From contig JAFUEV010000042.1 of the NCBI GenBank assembly GCA_017470245.1, positions 18,109 to 82,108 of the forward strand: a DNA stretch of 64,000 bases, in the 5' to 3' direction. The position numbers and the translations under genes were made by a program. Positions 47,938 to 56,893 of this stretch are shown in pieces. The notes under the pieces were generated by a model. The model saw only the letters and a program-made list of their open reading frames with translations. It did no database searches and had not been told where the DNA came from. This DNA is from a bacterium (GTDB taxonomy: Bacteria > Cyanobacteriota > Vampirovibrionia > Gastranaerophilales > Gastranaerophilaceae). Every line of letters begins with the position of its first letter. Positions within the stretch are counted from its first letter, which is position 1.

Positions 47938-50040
47938 CTATCTGTTCAAAAAACTTTTGTGAATAAAGATACCATTATTTTTGTATAATACATTGCTTCT
48001 GTCATACAAAAATGATATATGTAAAGGCTTCCAGCCTCTTTCTGTGCACCAGTATCTGTATAGCTCTTCTTTTTTTACTCCGTTTTTACCAAAACTATAA
48101 ATATAATCTTCCAATTGGTTTAGTAATTGAACTCCTCTGTCAAACATACCTGCTTTTTTAATTTCTCTTTTCTTTATATCAAAATCAGGATTGTTTTTAT
48201 ATCTTATTAATCCTATTAAAAGGTCTTCGTTTCTTATATTTCCTGCTAAAAATTTTTCTTTGTTTTCGTCAAAAATTTTATCAACTTTTAATTGATATAT
48301 GCCATTATCAAAATTTTTATAAATTTCGTTTATTGCAAAATCGACCAAATTCCAATCTATTTCCAAATTGTCAACGTGTATATATGTGCCTGTATCACAT
48401 TGAACAATATTCGGATTTTCTTTTATTATGTGGTCGGTTAATGAACGTAAATTTTTAAAATCCGCAACTATATCAGGACATTCTTTTATAAAATCGGACA
48501 AATTTTCTTTTAACAACTCATCTTTATCTATCGGCATATGAACGCCGTTGGGATATAGTTTTTTTATGTAAAAAATTGCTTTTTCATCACGATTATATTT
48601 CCGTTTTTTATTGTTTGTTTGCTTTAGTTTATATATATTCTCTTGCATACAGAATAAATATTCTTTTTTAAATTCTTCAAATAGTATATTTGAAGTCTTA
48701 TTAAAAATTTTTTGTTGAATTATGGTTGTATTTTTCAGGTATTGGCTTAATTTATTGTTGAAAAAGATTCTTATCTCATCTTCCGAAAACATATCATCAG
48801 TTTGTTTTTTATATGCTGTTTCTATTTTTTTAAATAAATTATCCAAACTAAAATTGTTTTTTATTAATATACCTAATTTTGTATTAATTGCAACAGGTAT
48901 ATTTGCCTTTTTGAAAATATCATTAATTAAATTATATTCGTTTTCATATTCTTTTATATAATTAATCGTTGTTATTACATCACCGCAGTTTCCAAAAAAA
49001 GTATTAATTTCATTTAACAATTCTTTTCCATGATTATTAATGTATTTTATAATCTTTTTAAATGCGTTCGCCTCGATTTGCCTTACTCTCTCTCTTGTAA
49101 TACCGTACATTTCGCCGATTTCTTCAAGCGTTTTTTCTTTTGATGAAGAATTATAGTCATTTTGTTGATTAGTTATTTTGTTAATTCCGTATCTTAAAGA
49201 AATAACATCATCTTCTCTCGGATTTATGGTCATTCTTGCAAAATTTATGAGAATACGTAGATTTTCCGTTATTGGAATATTTACAATTTCATCAATAATT
49301 TTTTTATTAATATCATTCTTTTGGAAGTAGTTTAATTCTATCGGAAAATCGGTAATTCCCAAATTTTTTAAAGTGTTTTCCATTAGTAAATGTTTTTCAA
49401 AGAAACATTGTTCACTAATTAGTTTCTCATTTTGCAAAAAAATATCAGGAAATTTTTCAGCTAGTTGTCCTATGTTTTTTATATTTAACTTTTCACAATT
49501 AGATATAATCCAAGCATCGTTGAATACATCAGGTATTCGTTTTAAATAATTTTCGGGAGTTCCGATTTCAATATATTCATAGTTTTTTGTTTTTGTTATT
49601 CCGACTTGCTCTAAAACCTGAAAAACAATATTAATTGTATTATAAGGAAATTTGTTGTATTCATTAAGCCATTGTCCGACAGTTGCGATATTATTTTCTT
49701 TGAATAGATTCATAATTCTGTCAGAAAAAGTAAAATTCTCCAAAGAACAATCTTTAAATCTTAAATCTATTTTTGATGTTGAACTTATCTTGCCGGTTAA
49801 CAGATTTTGAGGAATTATATCTTCTTTTGCTTGAATATTGTTTAATTTTATAAATTCATTAAGTTCATTAATTGTCTTTTGTCCTATATTTTTTATAGAA
49901 CGGAATTTGTATAAATCAATATTATTTAATTCATGTAAATATTTTATTCCGTATATAGAAAGAGCATTTTTTAGTTTTGTTGATATATTAAGGTCAAAAA
50001 CAGATATCGGTTTATTGGCACTTTCACTGGATAATGACAC
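47938..50040 (-). CDS. RNA polymerase alpha-CTD-like plus sigma-70 region 4 protein
   Basis: A 700-aa protein starting at GTG (AAAGGAG 8 bases upstream). Residues about 16-65 (LNISTKLKNALSIYGIKYL, FRSIKNIGQKTINELNEF) match the RpoA C-terminal helix-hairpin-helix. Residues about 265-332 match sigma-70 region 4 (REDDVISLRYGI, then TLEEIGEMYGITRERVRQIE with the recognition helix). Between and after are further HhH-like and winged-helix-like stretches, and a C-terminal 180 residues of mixed fold. Regions 2 and 3 of sigma are lacking, so it is not a normal sigma factor. It may recruit or block RNA polymerase at particular promoters. Same-strand DUF4258-like gene precedes it. Confidence 0.75.
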   Translation of the reverse strand: MSLSSESANKPISVFDLNISTKLKNALSIYGIKYLHELNNIDLYKFRSIKNIGQKTINELNEFIKLNNIQAKEDIIPQNLLTGKISSTSKIDLRFKDCSLENFTFSDRIMNLFKENNIATVGQWLNEYNKFPYNTINIVFQVLEQVGITKTKNYEYIEIGTPENYLKRIPDVFNDAWIISNCEKLNIKNIGQLAEKFPDIFLQNEKLISEQCFFEKHLLMENTLKNLGITDFPIELNYFQKNDINKKIIDEIVNIPITENLRILINFARMTINPREDDVISLRYGINKITNQQNDYNSSSKEKTLEEIGEMYGITRERVRQIEANAFKKIIKYINNHGKELLNEINTFFGNCGDVITTINYIKEYENEYNLINDIFKKANIPVAINTKLGILIKNNFSLDNLFKKIETAYKKQTDDMFSEDEIRIFFNNKLSQYLKNTTIIQQKIFNKTSNILFEEFKKEYLFCMQENIYKLKQTNNKKRKYNRDEKAIFYIKKLYPNGVHMPIDKDELLKENLSDFIKECPDIVADFKNLRSLTDHIIKENPNIVQCDTGTYIHVDNLEIDWNLVDFAINEIYKNFDNGIYQLKVDKIFDENKEKFLAGNIRNEDLLIGLIRYKNNPDFDIKKREIKKAGMFDRGVQLLNQLEDYIYSFGKNGVKKEELYRYWCTERGWKPLHISFLYDRSNVLYKNNGIFIHKSFLNR

Positions 50041-50110
50041 GATAATAACTCCTTTTTTTATATATTACCAAAATTTCGGCTATAGTACAAACAACAACCT
50101 ATTTTTTAAT

Positions 50111-50151
50111 ATTTTTTTACCGTGGAAATAATTTCCCCACGGTAAAAAACT
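50111..50151. terminator. Bidirectional intrinsic terminator
   Basis: TTTTTTACCGTGG/CCACGGTAAAAAA, a 13-bp stem with A/T runs, between the 96-aa gene and the alpha-CTD/sigma-4 gene; both genes are on the minus strand. Confidence 0.8.
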
Positions 50152-50164
50152 TTCCCTTTCTTGT

Positions 50165-50455
50165 TTATGCTGCTGCTTCATTTACTGACAGTTTATTAAT
50201 TAAGTCGTTAACTCTGTCAAAATCTTCGATTTTTTCTAACGGCAATACAGTCTTTACAAAACTTACATTAAAGTCTGTTACGACTTTTACATATTTATTT
50301 ATGTATCTTATTAAAAATATTTGTGAATATTTTTCCTGATTTGCTTCAATTTGAATACATTTATCGTCTAAAATATCTCGTAATGCTTTAATCGGATTGA
50401 AGTCTTCGATGTAGTATCTTTGTTCTGCTCTCTGGATTGCGTGTGCTTTTTTCAT
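50165..50455 (-). CDS. Small DUF4258-like protein, 96 aa
   Basis: Residues 4-15 (AHAIQRAEQRYY) followed by KCIQIEANQEKYSQIFLIRYINKYVKVVTDFNVSFVKTVLP resemble the DUF4258 fold: an H-x-x-x-R-x-x-x-R start and an alternating beta sheet ending in a K-T-V-L-P strand. Some relatives are toxin-like RNase folds of toxin-antitoxin pairs, but no antitoxin is evident here. Start has a weak AGGACTA ribosome site. A terminator separates it from the gene downstream. Confidence 0.5.
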   Translation of the reverse strand: MKKAHAIQRAEQRYYIEDFNPIKALRDILDDKCIQIEANQEKYSQIFLIRYINKYVKVVTDFNVSFVKTVLPLEKIEDFDRVNDLINKLSVNEAAA

Positions 50456-50500
50456 ATTTTTTAGTCCTCATAATTACCTTACATTTTAAATATAAAACAT

Positions 50501-50543
50501 TTGTGTGTCATAGCTGGACACAACTAAAAAATTTTTGTAAAAT
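50501..50543 (+). promoter_or_regulatory. Promoter and operator-like repeat of the WYL regulator gene
   Basis: TGGACA (50515-50520) and TAAAAT (50538-50543) are spaced exactly 17 bp. The -35 lies in an inverted repeat, TTGTGT...ACACAA (50501-50523, inner arms GTGTC/GACAC), consistent with self-regulation of the downstream WYL protein. Confidence 0.55.
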
Positions 50544-50564
50544 GATTTTAACGGGAGATATTTT

Positions 50565-51560
50565 ATGGGAAAAGATGAATTAAGATATGAACAAATAACA
50601 AAGTTTTTTGATTTGGCAATTGAGATGCAATCAAAACCTGCGGGCATGACAATAGAAGAAATTCAAAATTATATGAATGTATCTTTGCGTACAGCCAGAA
50701 GAGTTGTTGCTGCTTTAAGAGGACTTGAAACTCATTGTATTGATGTTCTTGGTAATGACGGAAGAAAGTACAGATATGGTTTTGTAAGACCTTACATGAA
50801 CTCATTTATAACTTTTTCAAATGAAGAAATTGCCAATTTAGAGCTGCTTTTAAAAAATGAAAAAAATAATGAACAAATAAAAAATGAATTAAAAAAGACA
50901 ATAAAAAGTATAAAAGCGATTAATAATAAAAAGCCTCAATATGATGTCGTAAAAGATAATTTGGAATTAATATTGCAGACGGAAGGATATGCCGTAAGAC
51001 AGATTCCTAAATGTACAATTAATCCTGAAAATGTTGTAAAGCTTCGTGATGCAATTATGAATAATAGAAAAATAAGTTGTTTTTATGAAAATAAAAAAGG
51101 AGAGAAGAAAAAAAGAATATTATTCCCGTTAGGCTTTTTATACGGGGTTCAAAAGACATATTTAATAGCAAGAATGGACAAAAAAGGCGATGATGAAATC
51201 ACTTTTTTGGTTCATAAATTGACGGATATTGAAATTCTTAATGAAACTTTTGATAAAAAAGGATTTGATTTGAATGCTTATGCTCAAAAATCATTTGGTA
51301 TATATCATGATGAGATTATAAATGTAAAATTATTGTTCAACAAAGAAGTTGCTGATGCTGTTTTACAATATGAATTCCATCCTACGCAGCAAATGAAACA
51401 AAAGAAAGATGGTAGTGTTGAAGTTACATTTAGTGCAAGCGGTAAGAACGAAATGTTGTGGCATATTTTTACGTGGGGCACAAATTGTAAAATTATTCGC
51501 CCTAAATCACTTATAAATGAATATAAAACTATGTTAAAAGATACTTTAAATAATTATTAA
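50565..51560 (+). CDS. HTH-WYL domain transcriptional regulator
   Basis: A 331-aa DNA-binding regulator. Residues 10-65 form a DeoR/HTH_11-like winged helix (MTIEEIQNYMNVSLRTARRVVAALRGL). A WYL domain (about 150-235: ISCFYENKKGEKKKRILFPLGFLYGVQKTYLIAR) follows with the characteristic Y/F-x-Y-style core and a WCX C-terminal part. WYL regulators bind nucleic-acid ligands and often control defence genes. It lies between the sigma-4-like gene and the McrBC operon, although a secreted-protein gene intervenes, so the regulatory link is inference. Confidence 0.85.
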   Translation: MGKDELRYEQITKFFDLAIEMQSKPAGMTIEEIQNYMNVSLRTARRVVAALRGLETHCIDVLGNDGRKYRYGFVRPYMNSFITFSNEEIANLELLLKNEKNNEQIKNELKKTIKSIKAINNKKPQYDVVKDNLELILQTEGYAVRQIPKCTINPENVVKLRDAIMNNRKISCFYENKKGEKKKRILFPLGFLYGVQKTYLIARMDKKGDDEITFLVHKLTDIEILNETFDKKGFDLNAYAQKSFGIYHDEIINVKLLFNKEVADAVLQYEFHPTQQMKQKKDGSVEVTFSASGKNEMLWHIFTWGTNCKIIRPKSLINEYKTMLKDTLNNY

Positions 51561-51635
51561 TTTGTAATTTTGAGTTGTAACATGACAGAAATTTTGTATG
51601 TTATAATTTACGCAAAACAAGGAGAAGGGAAAAGT

Positions 51636-52121
51636 ATGATTAAGAAAATAATTTCTACAAGTTTGTTATCATTGTTTGTATTCTTTGCTATAGGGGTGGA
51701 TACTGCAGCACTTGCAGTTCAAATACCTTCTAATACACCTGTTGTTGTTCAATTAGATAGAACAATTACTCAAGAAACTGCAATTATAGGTGATATTGTT
51801 ACATTTCATGTTGTTAATACTGTTACTGATATGAATGATAATGCACTTATAAAAAAAGGAACTCCCGTATATGGTAAAGTTATAGATGCACATAAACAAG
51901 GCAGAATCGGTATATCAGGTAAAATTGTTATAAGTGATTTTTATACAAATGCTGTTGATGGTACCCCAATTAATCTAAACGGTGTTGTAAAATCAGCACC
52001 AAAAAATAAAATGAAAAGCACAATTGCTTGGAGTGTTATTCTTTGCGGTCTATTCATGTTAAGAAAAGGTGATAAAGCATTTTTACAAGAAGGCTATCAA
52101 GCAACTGTATTTACAAAATAG
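51636..52121 (+). CDS. Secreted/envelope beta-domain protein, 161 aa
   Basis: Start at 51636 (AAGGAG-type site, MIKKIISTSLLSLF). A signal peptide (about 1-31, ending AALAVQ) leads into a beta-rich domain: PSNTPVVVQLDRTITQETAIIGDIVTFHV, KGTPVYGKVIDA and GRIGISGKIVISDF. This pattern resembles the DUF-type antitoxin-free SH3/beta-barrel of conjugal or OmpA-linked proteins, but no family is secured. A C-terminal hydrophobic segment (STIAWSVILCGLFML) may be a membrane anchor. It sits 75 bases after the WYL gene. Confidence 0.55.
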   Translation: MIKKIISTSLLSLFVFFAIGVDTAALAVQIPSNTPVVVQLDRTITQETAIIGDIVTFHVVNTVTDMNDNALIKKGTPVYGKVIDAHKQGRIGISGKIVISDFYTNAVDGTPINLNGVVKSAPKNKMKSTIAWSVILCGLFMLRKGDKAFLQEGYQATVFTK

Positions 52122-52141
52122 TATAAGATTATTAAGGATAA

Positions 52142-52177
52142 AAACAAACTTCTCAATATGAGAAGTTTGTTTTTTTA
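52142..52177. terminator. Bidirectional intrinsic terminator
   Basis: AAACAAACTTCTCA/TGAGAAGTTTGTTTTTTT forms a 14-bp stem between the converging secreted-protein gene and the UvrD-like gene. Confidence 0.88.
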
Positions 52178-52198
52178 TTAATATCCTATAAAAATTAA

Positions 52199-55100
52199 TT
52201 ATATTATTTTTGATTTGCAAAATGATTTGTAATCGCAGAATGTATATTCACTATTAGGATTACATTTTTCTTTGCAGCAAAATTCGTGATTTTTTGAAAT
52301 TTTATCTTTAATTATTTCTATATATTTATCTATAACAGTTTTGCAATTATCCTCGCCTGCTTTGTCTTCTAATGTTTTTACATTGAAATTATTTTCCATA
52401 TCTTCAGGGAATAATAATCCTGCGTGGCTTACTTTTTTGTTATATTTTGTCTCTAAAACGTACTTATAAAAGGCCAGCTGGTTATATATTGATTCTTTAT
52501 TCCTGCCGACAGCAACATCAGATTCTTTTTTTGCTTTTCCTGTTTTGTAATCATATATTGAATATGTTCCGTCGGAATTTTTATCAATACGGTCAATCTT
52601 TCCGGTAAATTTAATTCCGTCAGCTATTTCTATATATTTTAAACCGTCTAATTTTTCATCCGGAATACTGCGTTCTACCTCATAAAAATTATCTGCCGGT
52701 GTTTTTAACAGTATGTTATAACATTCTTTTAAATGATTTTTCTTTTCTTCCACAGTATTTTTATTTGGATTTTCAATAAGTTCGTTTAACTTCTCATCAA
52801 AATATTTTTCCAAAATCTCGTAGGGTAAATGTTCTTTTCTTTCTACTACATCCAAGACATAGTGTTCAAGAGCGTGATGAAAAATCAATCCCCATTCCGC
52901 ATAGTGTTCATCTCTGTCTATATCGTCTTCATCAGTTTCTTCCATTCGGAGAGGACGTAAGTGCAATATATATTGATAAAAATATTTCTTAGGGCAATCT
53001 ATATAAGTATTGATTGAACTTACTGAGTGTAATTGAGGAATATTTGTATCTATGTATTCTTGAAATTCCGAATCGTAATTATAATCTGGAAATAGTGCTT
53101 CATCAGGTGAAGCAGTAAATTCTAATACTTTTTTTATACTTTTTATTTTTTCAAAAGCGCAATTAAATTCTTCTTTATACTCATCCTTTAAATATTCTTT
53201 CAATTGTTCTATTTTTTGTATGGCTTCATTTAATTCGATTTCATAACTGTCATTTTTCTTATCGAAATCGTTTAATTCGCTATTGTCTTTTATATCAACA
53301 AGATTTAGTCTGTTATTTTTCTCAAGATTTTCAAGCATTTTATCTATAAACCAACTTCTTTTTGAAGCGCAGGATATAGATAAAAAGTGTTTTGCTCTTG
53401 TAATACCAACATATAATAGTTTTGCACTGTTTAAAAATTTAACCTGTCTTGAGCGGTCTTTTAGGCGTTCAATAGTATTTAAGTTTTCGTTCAATACTTT
53501 TATCGGCGTTTCTGGTAATGGAACTATTTCCTGACAATCATCTTTTGTATTGCTTTCATATTTACTGCTGCAGACATTAGGCATAAATACATATTCAAAT
53601 TCTCTGCCTTTTGAAGAATGTAAAGTTGAAACTTGAATTGCATTCATAGGTTTTTCTGTTTTATCTGTTGAAACTTTTATACCGCCTTCTATTAAGGTGT
53701 TAATATAACCTACAAAATCTTTGAAAGTTGCTTGTTTATGAGTGTTGGTGTAATTGTCTGCTTCATCAAGCAATATTCTTATAGCGTTATAATTTTCTGC
53801 TCTGTTTACTTCCAAATTAACATAGCATTTTAAAATGCCAGTGGTATTTGCTATTTGATTAACGGCATTTTTAACAGATTCACCTTCTATATATTCGCAT
53901 AATTTGTAATAATCATCCAAAAACTTTTTAATTTTTGCTTTATCTGCGAGTATTTTGCTTTCATTTCTTTTTTCTGATTTATTTTGCTCTGTATCAGAGA
54001 TTATTATTGCATTTTCCATTCTTTTTATGAGTGTGCTTGATATATCTCTGATTTCTCTGCTTTGGAGTATTTTATAATCTTTAGGATGAATGTGAAACGG
54101 TTTTGATAATAAACACTTAAACAATTTATCCGGATATTGTTCGGGGTTTGAAATAAATTGCAAATATGCAACCAAAACTTTTACAGAATTTATTTCAAAA
54201 ATATTTTTCCCGCCGGTCAATTGTACTTTTATTCCGTATTCTTTTAATTTATTTGCATATTCGTATGCTTCATCATTGGTTTTTGTTAAAACGGCAATTT
54301 CTGAAAGTAATTTCTCACCATTTTTATTTTTTGGGCATAATTTGTCATCATTTATGATACTTTCTATTTCATTTATTATATGTAATCGTTCTTGTTTTTC
54401 ATCTCTGTAGGTATTAATTTGTATAGGCTTATTTTTTGATATTAATTCTTCATTCTTGGCTTCTAAACCTTTTGACATAAATCTAAGAGGAAATATCCTA
54501 GATTTCATTTCTTCTTTTTGTTCTTTTTTTATGGGATTTTCTCTTGTTCCTTTGTAATGATTTTTTTCAACATAAAAGGTAGGATAATCATCCTGAAGAT
54601 TTGCAAGTTCTTCTGCTACTTTTAGTATATTTGCAGTGGAACGTCTGTTCTCCTTTAGAAGAATAGGTTCTATACCGAATGTTGTTTTAAATTTTTCAAT
54701 TGTATCCAGACTTGCACCTTGGAATGTATATATAATTTGGTCATCATCACCTACTACAAATATATTTTTACAATGATTTGCAAGATTAAATACAATTTCA
54801 TTTTGAGATTTGTTTGTATCTTGATATTCATCAACAAGAATATAATTGTATTTTGTTGAAACTTCTTCTAAAAATTTAGGATTATTTTCAAACTCATCCA
54901 AGACTTTATTTATCATGTCATCAAAGTCAATAAAGTCTTTAGTCTTTTCTGTATATTTTTTATAAATCAACAGTAATTCACGCATTTTATCAACTTTTTC
55001 CTGTTGTTTATTTTTGTCATCTTCATTTTCAAATTCTTTTAATAAAGGTTCCCATGCAATATTATGTTCAAGATTATATTCAAATGCTTCCGGTGTAAGT

Positions 55101-55594
55101 CGGTTGTGTTTAATTGCTTCTATACCTTTTACAATATTGTCAATTTGTCCGTATAAACTGTTTTCTGTTCTGAATAATTTTATTTCGTCTTCCAATTCAT
55201 CAAGGCATTTCTTTACAATAGCTTGCTTTTGAATAACTGTTATGAGTGATTTATTTTCTATATCAAAAACATCAGGATGTTGCTCCATTAAGTCAAGACA
55301 AAAACTGTGATATGTATATATATTTACTCCTGAGGCTTCTAATAGGTGTGCATCTTCAAGTTTTTTTCTCATCTCTTTTGCTGCTGCATCAGAGAATGTC
55401 AGACATAATATTTCATCTGCATTTGTATTTACAGTATCATCCTTTAATATTGCTTCAATTCTGCGGACAACGGTAAATGTTTTACCTGTTCCCGGACCTG
55501 CAATTATAAGGTATCTGCCGTCTTGTTTATATGTATTTATTGCTATTTGTTGCATTTCATTCGGGGTTGGATTTTTTTTATCCGTTACTGGCAT
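52199..55594 (-). CDS. UvrD/Rep-type SF1 helicase fused to an iron-sulfur PD-(D/E)XK nuclease
   Basis: An 1131-aa protein. Helicase: Walker A IAGPGTGKTF (about 31-40), LTFSDAAAKEM, Walker B DEYQDTN (about 248), VVGDDDQIIYTFQGA, and C-terminal SF1A motifs LHSSKGREFEYVF and VGITRAKHFLS (motif VI). Nuclease, from about 870: HHALEH, GKIDRID with YSIYDYKTGK, typical of the RecB/AddB core, framed by Cys in IDCPKKYFYQY and the final CCKEKCNPNS...C...C cluster, which forms a [4Fe-4S] staple as in AddB. Ends on K-S-K-I-I. A 3-bp gap from mcrC shows it is in the same operon. Role: unwinding and degrading DNA after McrBC cleavage (inference). Confidence 0.9.
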   Translation of the reverse strand: MPVTDKKNPTPNEMQQIAINTYKQDGRYLIIAGPGTGKTFTVVRRIEAILKDDTVNTNADEILCLTFSDAAAKEMRKKLEDAHLLEASGVNIYTYHSFCLDLMEQHPDVFDIENKSLITVIQKQAIVKKCLDELEDEIKLFRTENSLYGQIDNIVKGIEAIKHNRLTPEAFEYNLEHNIAWEPLLKEFENEDDKNKQQEKVDKMRELLLIYKKYTEKTKDFIDFDDMINKVLDEFENNPKFLEEVSTKYNYILVDEYQDTNKSQNEIVFNLANHCKNIFVVGDDDQIIYTFQGASLDTIEKFKTTFGIEPILLKENRRSTANILKVAEELANLQDDYPTFYVEKNHYKGTRENPIKKEQKEEMKSRIFPLRFMSKGLEAKNEELISKNKPIQINTYRDEKQERLHIINEIESIINDDKLCPKNKNGEKLLSEIAVLTKTNDEAYEYANKLKEYGIKVQLTGGKNIFEINSVKVLVAYLQFISNPEQYPDKLFKCLLSKPFHIHPKDYKILQSREIRDISSTLIKRMENAIIISDTEQNKSEKRNESKILADKAKIKKFLDDYYKLCEYIEGESVKNAVNQIANTTGILKCYVNLEVNRAENYNAIRILLDEADNYTNTHKQATFKDFVGYINTLIEGGIKVSTDKTEKPMNAIQVSTLHSSKGREFEYVFMPNVCSSKYESNTKDDCQEIVPLPETPIKVLNENLNTIERLKDRSRQVKFLNSAKLLYVGITRAKHFLSISCASKRSWFIDKMLENLEKNNRLNLVDIKDNSELNDFDKKNDSYEIELNEAIQKIEQLKEYLKDEYKEEFNCAFEKIKSIKKVLEFTASPDEALFPDYNYDSEFQEYIDTNIPQLHSVSSINTYIDCPKKYFYQYILHLRPLRMEETDEDDIDRDEHYAEWGLIFHHALEHYVLDVVERKEHLPYEILEKYFDEKLNELIENPNKNTVEEKKNHLKECYNILLKTPADNFYEVERSIPDEKLDGLKYIEIADGIKFTGKIDRIDKNSDGTYSIYDYKTGKAKKESDVAVGRNKESIYNQLAFYKYVLETKYNKKVSHAGLLFPEDMENNFNVKTLEDKAGEDNCKTVIDKYIEIIKDKISKNHEFCCKEKCNPNSEYTFCDYKSFCKSKII

Positions 55595-55597
55595 TGT

Positions 55598-56890
55598 TTA
55601 TACTCCTATTATGTCTTTAATTTCTTTTGTTATTACATTTAGTACATTGTTGTCTTTTAAATTTTCGTGCATTAAATTTACTGTAGACATTTTTAATGAA
55701 TATTGTCTTTCTTGTGAATTTATACAATATTCGGGAATTGATGTTTTTTTGTTTTGTTTATACTGCGGATATAGAAGGATTGCAGAATTTTTGTTCTCTT
55801 TAGATTCATCATGCAAAAGACAATATGTCATAACCTGATAAATATCAGCATTATCAATATCTTCAAGACTTTCTGCTTTTTTGTACTTTGTATCAAGTAT
55901 TATTTTGGTTCCGTCAGATTTTTTTGTAATTAAAATATCTACTTTTGTATCCCTGCGAGTTGTTTTATTGTTTCTTAAAAGTCGTTTGCATTTCTGCGCT
56001 TCTGCCTTTACTTCCGGAATTTTGTTTTTAATTATTCTATATACAAACTCTTCAAAGAGTTTATTCATATCCCATAACATTGTAATATTTTCAAACTTAT
56101 TTTTCGACAAATCAACACTTGAATGTTCTACGAACATTTTTGCGAGTTTAAACGGCTTTTCAAATAACATTTGTGCTCTAGAGAGTTTTATTTTATCACA
56201 TTTGTTACTGTCAAAATTAACTAAATCTATATCTTGAAAGTAATTAATAATGAGTTTTAATACTGTTTTATTTTTCCTGTCTTTTGAAATTGTATATAGG
56301 CCGTTTGAAACGAAATAGAACAATTGGTTTAAAATGTTATTTTCGCTAAATTCATCATATTCGCAGTAAAATTTAGCTTGATTTGACGCATTATAACGAA
56401 TATCTTCAGTAAACTTTAATTTGCCTTTTATGTAATTCAGATTGTTTTCTTCTCTGATGTAGTTTTTAGGGGTTAATCGTTTTAGACAGTCAAAGAGAGA
56501 ATTGGCATATTCTCTTATTAAAATTTCTAAAAAAGGATTGGAAGTTTTGGATAAATTGGCATTATCTGTTGTTTTAATATCCAATTTCCTTGTATATGAA
56601 AGCATAAAAACCAGATTATTCAGTATTGTTTCTTTGCTTGCAGATTCTTCCGATATAAGTTTAGGCAGAATTTCAAACTGAAAATTCCTAAATTTTACAA
56701 CTCCTACCCAATATTTAGCGGTTATACTGTCTGCACCTGTTTTAAGAGCTGAAGAAAGATGATTTTTTGCAAGATATTTTTCCAGCTGCAATAATTCTTT
56801 ATTACAAAATGCATTTTCTGTGTTTAACTCTTTATTTATATCGTTAAGAGTTTTTTTCTCATATTCTTTTAATATTATTGAATATGGCAT
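55598..56890 (-). CDS. McrC-family nuclease subunit
   Basis: The 430-aa partner of the downstream-of-start McrB ATPase. An N-terminal domain (SALKTGADSITAKYWVGVVKFRNFQFEILPKL) is followed by a helical middle and a C-terminal PD-(D/E)XK nuclease: KVDILIT (Asp near 329) and KIILDTKYKKAES with the Asp-x-Lys catalytic pair at about 342-344, then DIYQVMTYCLL. McrC of type IV restriction binds the McrB hexamer, stimulates GTP hydrolysis and cleaves DNA. Gaps of 3 bp to both neighbours indicate coupled translation. Confidence 0.9.
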   Translation of the reverse strand: MPYSIILKEYEKKTLNDINKELNTENAFCNKELLQLEKYLAKNHLSSALKTGADSITAKYWVGVVKFRNFQFEILPKLISEESASKETILNNLVFMLSYTRKLDIKTTDNANLSKTSNPFLEILIREYANSLFDCLKRLTPKNYIREENNLNYIKGKLKFTEDIRYNASNQAKFYCEYDEFSENNILNQLFYFVSNGLYTISKDRKNKTVLKLIINYFQDIDLVNFDSNKCDKIKLSRAQMLFEKPFKLAKMFVEHSSVDLSKNKFENITMLWDMNKLFEEFVYRIIKNKIPEVKAEAQKCKRLLRNNKTTRRDTKVDILITKKSDGTKIILDTKYKKAESLEDIDNADIYQVMTYCLLHDESKENKNSAILLYPQYKQNKKTSIPEYCINSQERQYSLKMSTVNLMHENLKDNNVLNVITKEIKDIIGV

Positions 56891-56893
56891 TTG

